The notes under the pieces: generated by a model
Database searches by the model: none
The model's input: the letters and a program-made list of their open reading frames with translations, nothing else
What the model was told of the DNA's origin: nothing
Part shown: piece by piece, positions 6,632 to 11,560 of the stretch
How positions within the stretch are numbered: position 1 is the first letter of the stretch
Layout of the letters: every line of letters begins with the position of its first letter
Assembly (NCBI GenBank): GCA_001805695.1
Contig: MHGT01000042.1
Span: 1 to 11,560, forward strand
Source: Omnitrophica WOR_2 bacterium RIFCSPHIGHO2_02_FULL_67_20
Lineage (GTDB): Bacteria > Omnitrophota > Gorgyraeia > Aquiviventales > Aquiviventaceae
DNA: 11,560 nt
Reading direction: 5' to 3'
Program-made: the position numbers and the translations under genes

Positions 6632-8683
6632 GCTCCCGCATCGCGCCGCTCCATCCGATACGTCAAAGGGGTCGGACCCAACCGCCTGGCCGCCCTCGAG
6701 GAGCTTGGCATCCGCACGGTGGAGGAGGCCTGCTACGCCCCGCCGCGCCGCTACGAAGACCGCACCCATCTGGCGGCGATCCGCGACGTGACGCCGGGAA
6801 CACCGGTCACCGTGCGTGGCGCCATCATGTCGAGGAGCCTGCGCCGCATCCGCGGCGGGCGGACCATTGTCGAGGCGACCGTGGGGGACGCGTCCGGCGT
6901 CCTGCGCGCGCTCTGGTTCAACCAGCCCTACCTCGCCCAGCAGCTCCGCGTGGGTGATGAGTATTTCCTCTATGGCGAGGCTGAACGGCGCCCGCGGCTT
7001 CAGATGGTCCATCCGGAGCTGGAGCAAGTGGAGCCCGGGGACGAGTCCTCCATCCACATGGGCCGCATCGTGCCGGTGTACCCGCTGGTGAGCGGGCTCA
7101 CCCAGCGGTGGTTCCGGCAGATGGTCGCGACGGCGCTGGAGCGCGACGCCGATGAGCTGGAGGAGCTGCTCCCCGACGCCCTGCGCGAACAGCACGGCTG
7201 GCCGGGTATCGCGCGGGCGGTCCGCGACCTGCACTTCCCGGGCTCGTGGGACGCGTTGAAGTCCGCCCAGCGGCGGCTGGCGTTCGAGGAGCTCTTCCTC
7301 TTCCAGCTGGCCCTCGCCCAGCGCCGCGCCAGGACCGCGGCGGTCGAGAAGCCCCAGCGCTACCGGCTCGACGGGCCGCTCACGCAGGGGTTGCGCGGGC
7401 AGCTAACCTTCACGCTGACCGGGAGCCAGGAGCGGGTGCTCGCCGAGCTCCTCGCCGACCTGGGACGGCCGCATCCCATGCGCCGTCTCCTGCAGGGCGA
7501 CGTCGGCTGCGGAAAAACCATCGTCATGGCGTTCCTCATTGCGGCGGCGGTCCAGAGCGGCTGGCAGGCGGCGCTGATGGCGCCCACCGAGCTCCTCGCG
7601 GAGCAGCACCGGCGCGTCCTCGGCGCCTATCTCGAGCCGCTCGGCGTGCCGGTGGGACTGCTCTCGCAGGGCGTGGCGGCGGCCGACCGCAAGCGGCTCG
7701 CCGCGCGGCTCGCCGCGGGTGAACCGGCCGTCGTCGTCGGCACCCACGCGATCATCCAGAGCGGCGTCGTCTTCAAGCGCCTCTCGCTCGTGATCATCGA
7801 TGAACAGCACAAGTTCGGCGTCGTCCAGCGCTCGCGCCTGGCGACGAAGGCGGAGGCTCCCGACGTCCTGGTGGTGACCGCGACCCCCATCCCGCGCACC
7901 CTGGCGCTCACCATCTACGGCGACCTGGACGCCGCCACCATCACCGAGCTGCCCGCCGGCCGACGCCCCATCGTGACGCGCTGGCTGCGCGAAGCCCAGC
8001 GCGACGAGCTCTACGCGATGGTCCGCCGGGAGCTGGTGCTGGGCCGGCAGGGCTACGTCGTCTACCCCTTCATCGACGCCTCCTCCGCCAAGGACCTCCG
8101 GGCGGCGGCCCAGATGGCGAAGCACCTGCAGGCTGAGGTCTTCCCGGAGTTCCGCGTCGGGCTCCTCCACGGCCGGATGCGGCCCACACTCAAGGAGCAG
8201 ACGATGCGCGCCTTCGCCCGGGGCGAGCTCCACCTGCTCGTCTCCACCGCCATCGTCGAGGTCGGTCTGGACGTGCCCAACGCCACGGTCATGGTCGTCG
8301 AGCACCCGGAACGGTTCGGCCTGGCCCAGCTCCACCAACTGCGCGGACGCATCGGCCGGGGGGCGCATCCAGCCGTCTGCGCGGTCATCGCCGACGCCGC
8401 GGAGGCGTCGCTGCGGGAACGGCTGACGGCGTTCGTCGAGACCGCGGACGGTTTCGAGCTGGCGGAGCGCGATCTCGAACAGCGCGGCCCGGGCGAGCTG
8501 CTCGGCCGCCGCCAACACGGCTGGCTGCGCTTCCGGCTTGCCAATCTGGCGCGCGACCGGGAGCTGCTCGAATCCGCCCGCCGAGAGGCGGGAGCCCTCA
8601 TCGCCCGCAACCCTGCGCTCAACGACTCCGCTTTGGCCGCCCTGCGGGAGCGGTTGGCGCGGTTCCGGCGCGAGAGCGCCTGA
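6617..8683 (+). CDS. recG: ATP-dependent DNA helicase RecG
   Basis: RecG is a superfamily 2 translocase that remodels stalled replication forks and other branched DNA. The 688 residues match the family's usual length. The N-terminal wedge region starts with YVKGVGPNRLAALEELGIRTVEE and PPRRYEDR, followed by an OB-type domain. Helicase motifs are GDVGCGKT (294-301, Walker A, with Cys where Ser is usual), APTELLAEQH, DEQHKFGVVQR (from 395), TATPIPRTLAL, LLHGRM, STAIVEVGLDVPNATVMVVE and QLHQLRGRIGRG (571-582). The ATG at 6617 is the only good start and gives the expected short N-terminus, but no Shine-Dalgarno is visible, which fits the predicted leaderless transcript. It heads the downstream operon, with rsmD following after 4 nt. 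Confidence 0.97.
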   Translation: MPIAQAPASRRSIRYVKGVGPNRLAALEELGIRTVEEACYAPPRRYEDRTHLAAIRDVTPGTPVTVRGAIMSRSLRRIRGGRTIVEATVGDASGVLRALWFNQPYLAQQLRVGDEYFLYGEAERRPRLQMVHPELEQVEPGDESSIHMGRIVPVYPLVSGLTQRWFRQMVATALERDADELEELLPDALREQHGWPGIARAVRDLHFPGSWDALKSAQRRLAFEELFLFQLALAQRRARTAAVEKPQRYRLDGPLTQGLRGQLTFTLTGSQERVLAELLADLGRPHPMRRLLQGDVGCGKTIVMAFLIAAAVQSGWQAALMAPTELLAEQHRRVLGAYLEPLGVPVGLLSQGVAAADRKRLAARLAAGEPAVVVGTHAIIQSGVVFKRLSLVIIDEQHKFGVVQRSRLATKAEAPDVLVVTATPIPRTLALTIYGDLDAATITELPAGRRPIVTRWLREAQRDELYAMVRRELVLGRQGYVVYPFIDASSAKDLRAAAQMAKHLQAEVFPEFRVGLLHGRMRPTLKEQTMRAFARGELHLLVSTAIVEVGLDVPNATVMVVEHPERFGLAQLHQLRGRIGRGAHPAVCAVIADAAEASLRERLTAFVETADGFELAERDLEQRGPGELLGRRQHGWLRFRLANLARDRELLESARREAGALIARNPALNDSALAALRERLARFRRESA

Positions 8684-8687
8684 GGGC

Positions 8688-9245
8688 ATGCTTCGGATTA
8701 CGGGCGGGGTGTGGAAAGGGCTGGTGCTGGCCGCTCCGAGGACGCTGCGCGCCACCGAGGCGAAGGTGCGGCAGGCGCTCTTCAACATTCTCGGCCAGGC
8801 CATCGAGGGCGCGCGCGTGCTCGACGGCTTCGCCGGCAGCGGGGCGCTGGGCCTCGAAGCGCTCTCGCGGGGGGCCGCCTTCGCGGCGTTCGTGGAGGCC
8901 GACACGGAGGCGGTCCTGTGCATCCGGCAGAACCTGGACCGGCTGGGGCAGGACCTGCCCCGCGGCGCCTGGCGGATTCTCCACCTGGAGCTCGAGCGGG
9001 GCCTGCGCCAGCTCTCGGCGGCCGAGCTACCGTTCGACCTGATCTGCTTCGACCCGCCGTACCGCTCCGACGACGGAAGAAAAGCCTTGAACGCCCTCGG
9101 CGAGTATGCTATCCTCGCACCCGCTGGCATCGTCGCGATCGAACATCACCGCCGGACCGAGCTGCCGGCATCGGTGGGCACGCTCCACCAGTGGAAACAG
9201 CACCGGTACGGGGATACGGTGCTCTCTTTTTATCGGGTGCCATGA
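8688..9245 (+). CDS. rsmD: 16S rRNA (guanine966-N2)-methyltransferase RsmD
   Basis: RsmD methylates the exocyclic amine of G966 in 16S rRNA using S-adenosylmethionine. The 185-residue protein begins MLRITGGVWKG, followed by KVRQALFNIL, then the SAM-binding loop LDGFAGSGALGLEAL (from residue 45) and the catalytic DPPY motif (122-125) of N2/N6 amino-methyltransferases. The usual TRPTxDRVRE stretch reads LRATEAKVRQ here, a mild variant. The frame is open 50 codons further into recG; the ATG at 8688 is chosen because it gives the conserved start and lies just after the recG stop. The stop overlaps the coaD start (ATGA). The rsmD-coaD pairing is very common in bacteria and supports both calls. Confidence 0.95.
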   Translation: MLRITGGVWKGLVLAAPRTLRATEAKVRQALFNILGQAIEGARVLDGFAGSGALGLEALSRGAAFAAFVEADTEAVLCIRQNLDRLGQDLPRGAWRILHLELERGLRQLSAAELPFDLICFDPPYRSDDGRKALNALGEYAILAPAGIVAIEHHRRTELPASVGTLHQWKQHRYGDTVLSFYRVP

Positions 9246-9724
9246 AAGCGACCGCCGTCTACCCGGGCACGTTCGACCCCGTCACCTACGGCCATATCGA
9301 TCTCATCCGCCGCGCGCGCACGATTTTCGATCGGGTGGTCGTGGCGGTGGCCCACAACTCCGGCAAGGGGCCGCTCTTCACGGTGGAGGAGCGGGTCCAG
9401 TTCCTCCGGCGGGCGACCCGGTCCATGCGGGGCGTCGTCATCGACCACTTCGATTCGCTCGCCGTGGACTACGTGCGCCGCCGCGGCAGCCGCGTCATGC
9501 TCCGCGGCCTGCGCATGCTCTCGGACTTCGAGTACGAGTTTCAGATGGCGCTGACGAACCGCAAACTCTCAGACGATATTGAAACCATCTTCATGATGCC
9601 CTCCGAGTCCTACGCGTATGTCTCCGCCCGCCTCCTGAAGGAGGCCGGAGCGTTCGGCGCGGACCTCTCGGCGTTCGTGCCGCCCTTCGTGGCGGCGGCG
9701 CTCCGCCGGAAGCTCCGCGGATGA
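9242..9724 (+). CDS. coaD: phosphopantetheine adenylyltransferase CoaD
   Basis: CoaD transfers AMP from ATP to 4'-phosphopantetheine, giving dephospho-CoA, the penultimate step of CoA synthesis. The 160-residue length is typical. The nucleotidyltransferase motif GTFDPVTYGH (9-18) has Thr10 and His18 at the usual places, and RGLRMLSDFEYEFQMALTNR starts at residue 88. The late ATP-binding motif, commonly ISSS or ISSR, is VSARLLKE here (127-134), with Ala at position 129. It is preceded by the rsmD stop in an ATGA overlap, so translation is likely coupled. The stop overlaps an ATG at 9721 in the frame of the next gene, although that gene probably starts further down. Confidence 0.96.
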   Translation: MKATAVYPGTFDPVTYGHIDLIRRARTIFDRVVVAVAHNSGKGPLFTVEERVQFLRRATRSMRGVVIDHFDSLAVDYVRRRGSRVMLRGLRMLSDFEYEFQMALTNRKLSDDIETIFMMPSESYAYVSARLLKEAGAFGADLSAFVPPFVAAALRRKLRG

Positions 9725-9773
9725 ATGGCGACAGAGGCATCGATGTGCGTGAGGCGCCGCCCGCTTTCCCGAG

Positions 9774-9778
9774 GGAGG
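9774..9778 (+). promoter_or_regulatory. Shine-Dalgarno setting the DUF177 start
   Basis: GGAGG, within GAGGGAGGAG (9771-9780), lies 8 nt before the ATG at 9787. It decides between that start and the in-frame ATG at 9721, which overlaps the coaD stop but would add 22 residues that do not look like the family's N-terminus. Confidence 0.75.
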
Positions 9779-9786
9779 AGCACCGG

Positions 9787-10197
9787 ATGAAAATTCAGGT
9801 CAGCCGAGTGCCGGAGGAGGGGCGGCGGGAGCGCGCCACCTACGACCCGGCGGCGCTGGACATGGACCGCGACGACATCCATCTCGCGGAGCCCTTCGAG
9901 GTGGACGCGTTCGTCACGAAGATAGACGAGGAGCTGGTGGTCGCCGCGGACATCCGCTGCCCGCTGCGGCTCTCGTGCGCCCGCTGCCTGGAGGAGTTTG
10001 CCTCGGCCGTGCAGGCCAACGCGATCTTCAACTACCAGGTCCGGCCGGCCGACGTCGTCGACATCACCGATGACATTCGGCAGGAGATCATCCTGGGCTA
10101 TCCCGCGATCCCCATCTGCCGCCCCGACTGCCGGGGGCTGTGCCGCGTCTGCGGGCAGAACCTCAACATCGCCGCCTGCAGCCATCAGGGAGAGTGA
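9787..10197 (+). CDS. yceD: DUF177/YceD family protein with cysteine clusters
   Basis: The 136-residue protein starts MKIQVSRVPEEG, has an acidic middle part, a CARC pair (Cys64, Cys67) in SCARCLEEF, and ends with a cysteine-rich tail CRPDCRGLCRVCG followed by one more Cys (Cys111, 115, 119, 122 and 131). This is the pattern of the DUF177/YceD family, linked to large ribosomal subunit or 23S rRNA accumulation and almost always encoded before rpmF. The cysteines suggest metal binding, which is inference. The start at 9787 is chosen over 9721 because of its Shine-Dalgarno. A 62-nt gap separates it from coaD, and rpmF follows after 4 nt. The position directly before bL32 supports a role in ribosome assembly. 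Confidence 0.9.
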   Translation: MKIQVSRVPEEGRRERATYDPAALDMDRDDIHLAEPFEVDAFVTKIDEELVVAADIRCPLRLSCARCLEEFASAVQANAIFNYQVRPADVVDITDDIRQEIILGYPAIPICRPDCRGLCRVCGQNLNIAACSHQGE

Positions 10198-10201
10198 CAC
10201 G

Positions 10202-10411
10202 ATGGCGCTGCCCAAGCGCAAACACTCCAAGTCCCGGCGGGACAAGAGCCGCACCCACTGGAAGCTGGCGACGAAGTCGCTGACGACCTGTCCCCAGTGC
10301 GCGAAACAGATCCTGCCCCACCGCGCCTGCTCGGGCTGCGGCACCTACCGCGGCCGGCAGGTGGTCGTCGTGGCTGAGAAGAAGCCGAAAAAGGGCGCGT
10401 CGCAGAGCTGA
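10202..10411 (+). CDS. rpmF: large ribosomal subunit protein bL32, zinc-ribbon form
   Basis: The 69-residue protein starts MALPKRKHSKSRRDKSRTHW, the conserved bL32 start, followed by a four-cysteine zinc ribbon: CPQC (30, 33) and CSGC (43, 46) in ILPHRACSGCGTYRGRQVV. The basic tail (EKKPKKGASQS) is somewhat longer than usual. GGGAG near 10188-10192 serves as Shine-Dalgarno inside the end of the DUF177 gene. The order DUF177, rpmF, plsX is one of the most conserved in bacteria. The downstream gap to plsX (138 nt) is far longer than other gaps in this operon and contains the cloverleaf palindrome. Confidence 0.97.
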   Translation: MALPKRKHSKSRRDKSRTHWKLATKSLTTCPQCAKQILPHRACSGCGTYRGRQVVVVAEKKPKKGASQS

Positions 10412-10422
10412 CGCCGCCGGCA

Positions 10423-10426
10423 GGAG
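10423..10426 (+). promoter_or_regulatory. Shine-Dalgarno of the small leader frame (possible ancestral plsX site)
   Basis: GGAG lies seven nt before the ATG at 10434, ideal spacing. The spacing and position suggest it may once have served plsX directly, before the palindromic element came to lie between it and the present start. Confidence 0.45.
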
Positions 10427-10433
10427 CGGGGCG

Positions 10434-10553
10434 ATGATCCCACCACCTGTTTGTTGGCCGGAGGCCGGTCGCCCGACTTGTCAGCATCCGTTTACCCGAC
10501 GTCGGGCGACCCGCGTCCCGCCGAGGCGGGACGCCAAACAGGTGGTGGGATGA
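10434..10553 (+). CDS. possible 39-codon leader frame coupled to plsX
   Basis: An ATG at 10434 with a well-placed GGAG opens a 39-codon frame that runs the whole length of the palindromic element and stops with TGA at 10551-10553, overlapping the plsX ATG as ATGA. The peptide starts MIPPPVCWPEAGR and ends RRDAKQVVG. It is rich in Pro and Arg and resembles no family I know. If translated, the ribosome would unfold the 17-bp stem that hides the plsX ribosome-binding site and hand over to plsX. It may instead be an accidental frame made by insertion of a repeat. Coding status is unproven. Confidence 0.35.
   Translation: MIPPPVCWPEAGRPTCQHPFTRRRATRVPPRRDAKQVVG
10437..10551 (+). repeat. 115-bp nested palindrome forming a four-way cloverleaf before plsX
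   Basis: The outer stem is a perfect 17-bp inverted repeat: 10437-10453 (ATCCCACCACCTGTTTG) against 10535-10551. Inside are three hairpins. H1: GGCC 10456-10459 with 10463-10466, loop GGA. H2: 10467-10477 with 10501-10511, 11 bp, 23-nt loop. H3: 10513-10522 with 10525-10534, 10 bp by sequence, CGAG tetraloop in practice. The junction leaves only two bases (10454-10455) and one base (10512) unpaired. The right outer arm contains AGGTGG, the only Shine-Dalgarno candidate of plsX, and the first two bases of its ATG. The structure has no T-tract, so it is not a standard terminator. It could be a miniature palindromic mobile element or an RNA regulator of plsX; the sequence alone does not decide. 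Confidence 0.85.
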
Positions 10554-11560
10554 AGATTGCCCTCGATGCCATGGGAGGCGACACGGCGCCGGAGACGACG
10601 GTGGCCGGAGCGGTGCGGGCGGCGCGCGAGCTGCCCGTCGAAGTCGTCCTCGTCGGCCGGCGGGACGCGATTGAGCGCTCCCTCGCCAGCTACCCCAAGC
10701 GCCCCAAGAACCTCTCCCTCGTCCACGCGACGGAGGTCATCGGCATGGACGAGTCGCCCGTCGCGAGCATCCGCAAGAAGCGCGACTCCTCCATCAACGT
10801 CGGCCTGGGGCTCTTGAAAGAGAAGCAGGTCGACGCATTCGTCTCCGCGGGCAACACCGGTGCGGTCATGTCGGCGAGCATGCTGCTCGTCGGGCTCCTC
10901 TCCGGCATCGAACGGCCCGGCATCGCGATCCTCCTGCCCGGCGTCAAGGGCGACACCCTCCTCATCGACGTCGGCGCCAACATCGACCCCCGCCCCATCC
11001 ACCTCCTCCAGTACGCGCTCATGGGCGAAGCCTACGCGCGGTGCGTCCTCGGCACGAGCCGGCCGACGGTCGGGCTGCTCAACGTCGGGGCCGAGGAGTC
11101 GAAGGGCACCGACTTCATGAAGGAGACCTACGGCCTGCTTGAAGGCTCGGGCGTCAACTTCGTCGGCAACGTGGAGGGGCACGACATCTTCACCGGCGAG
11201 TACAGCGTGATCGTCTGCGACGGCTTCGCCGGCAACGTGGCGCTGAAAACCGCCGAGAGCCTCGCGCACGCCATCAAGGCCCTCCTGCGACGCTCGCTCG
11301 CGATGAGCCCCATCACGCGCCTGGGCGCGTGGCTGGCCAGGGACGCGTTCCTCCAGCTGCGCAAGGAGATCGACTACGCCGAGCACGGCGGGGCACCCCT
11401 CCTCGGCGTGGACGGCATCTCCATCATCGCCCACGGGGCGTCCAGCGCGAAGGCCATCAAGAACGCCCTCCGCGTCGCCTACGAATCGGTCCGCCATGAG
11501 CTGAACAAGAACATGGTGGACGCCATCCAGCTCCACTCCCAGCACGTCAAGAGCGCGTAA
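10550..11560 (+). CDS. plsX: phosphate acyltransferase PlsX
   Basis: PlsX makes acyl-phosphate from acyl-ACP, the first committed step of the PlsX/PlsY phospholipid route; it is a peripheral membrane enzyme. The 336-residue protein is complete and its stop is the last codon of the window. Motifs seen are MKIALDAMGGD at the start, SAGNTGA (99-105), LIDVGANIDPRP, NVGAEESKGTD, CDGFAGNVALKT (from 223) and GAPLLGVDG. The ATG at 10550 gives the conserved N-terminus; the in-frame TTG at 10451 would add 33 residues translated from the palindrome and is rejected. The start codon overlaps the stop of a small upstream frame (ATGA), and its ribosome-binding site lies in a strong stem. fabH or fabD would be expected downstream, outside the window. 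Confidence 0.97.
   Translation: MKIALDAMGGDTAPETTVAGAVRAARELPVEVVLVGRRDAIERSLASYPKRPKNLSLVHATEVIGMDESPVASIRKKRDSSINVGLGLLKEKQVDAFVSAGNTGAVMSASMLLVGLLSGIERPGIAILLPGVKGDTLLIDVGANIDPRPIHLLQYALMGEAYARCVLGTSRPTVGLLNVGAEESKGTDFMKETYGLLEGSGVNFVGNVEGHDIFTGEYSVIVCDGFAGNVALKTAESLAHAIKALLRRSLAMSPITRLGAWLARDAFLQLRKEIDYAEHGGAPLLGVDGISIIAHGASSAKAIKNALRVAYESVRHELNKNMVDAIQLHSQHVKSA

Larger units (their letters stand above)
10433..10553 (+). other. GATGA direct repeats bracketing the palindrome
   Basis: GATGA occurs at 10433-10437 and again at 10549-10553, directly at the two ends of the palindrome. Both copies contain an ATG, the first with a good Shine-Dalgarno and the second being the plsX start. This looks like a short target-site duplication of the original plsX start. 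The repeats overlap the palindrome ends by a few bases, so the exact boundary and true duplication length (2 to 5 bp) are ambiguous. Confidence 0.4.

Noticed and set aside
9087..9115. A promoter inside rsmD for coaD (TTGAAC, 17 nt, TATCCT).
   Set aside because: Only four of six matches in each box within coding sequence; rsmD and coaD overlap and are likely co-transcribed. Too weak to call.
7403..9130. A 575-codon minus-strand frame opposite recG and rsmD.
   Set aside because: Same reason: it is antisense to two clearly conserved genes, with biased composition and no family motif.
9721..9786. A 22-residue longer DUF177 protein from the ATG at 9721 overlapping the coaD stop.
   Set aside because: The ATGA overlap is attractive, but the conserved N-terminus and strong Shine-Dalgarno both point to 9787. 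It remains a minor alternative.
10513..10534. Hairpin H3 as an intrinsic terminator after rpmF.
   Set aside because: It is GC-rich and strong but followed by CAAACAGG rather than a T-tract, and it lies directly before the plsX start.
10451..10549. An N-terminal extension of PlsX by 33 residues from the TTG at 10451.
   Set aside because: The extension is translated palindrome with no ribosome-binding site; the family N-terminus begins at the ATG at 10550.
10437..10551. The cloverleaf as a tRNA or tRNA-like gene.
   Set aside because: The stems are too long, there is no T-loop or anticodon arm of proper size, and the outer stem is 17 bp rather than 7.

Overview
The window is a dense stretch of bacterial housekeeping genes in strongly GC-rich DNA. 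It holds eleven complete protein-coding genes plus the 3' part of ruvB. Ten of the twelve abut their upstream neighbour or overlap it with ATGA or TAATG junctions. The gene content is YajC with a fused SecDF, a SpoIID-type peptidoglycan enzyme, zinc-ribbon forms of bL28 and bL32, and PlsX. This suggests an uncultivated diderm-type bacterium, perhaps of the Omnitrophota or a neighbouring phylum. That placement is low confidence and rests on gene order, the RuvB and bL28 sequence style, and the heptanucleotide repeats; no marker phylogeny was possible.

Layout. (1) Positions 2-6392, plus strand: 'ruvB, a DUF2905 membrane protein, spoIID, yajC, secDF, recJ. This run combines Holliday-junction migration, cell-wall remodelling, Sec export and single-strand exonuclease functions and looks like one operon. 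(2) Positions 6307-6558, minus strand: rpmB (bL28), whose 3' end overlaps the 3' end of recJ by 86 nt. (3) Positions 6559-6616: a short divergent intergenic region with a symmetric TATTATA box that can act as the -10 element on both strands. (4) Positions 6617-11560, plus strand: recG, rsmD, coaD, a DUF177/YceD gene, rpmF (bL32), plsX. This is a widely conserved order linking DNA repair, rRNA methylation, CoA synthesis, ribosome assembly and phospholipid synthesis.

Two places are not explained by ordinary housekeeping genes. The 5' end of spoIID is built from a heptanucleotide array (CAGAARG units) and an in-register, imperfect inverted copy; the two arms encode the basic n-region and hydrophobic core of the predicted signal peptide. 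Between rpmF and plsX, positions 10437-10551 form a nested palindrome. A perfect 17-bp outer stem encloses three hairpins packed into a near-perfect four-way junction, and the outer stem covers the plsX ribosome-binding site and two bases of its start codon. A 39-codon open frame with a good Shine-Dalgarno starts flush against the left end of this structure and stops in an ATGA overlap with plsX. The element is either a miniature mobile repeat that landed on the original plsX start or a leader that controls plsX translation. It is the most interesting object in the window.
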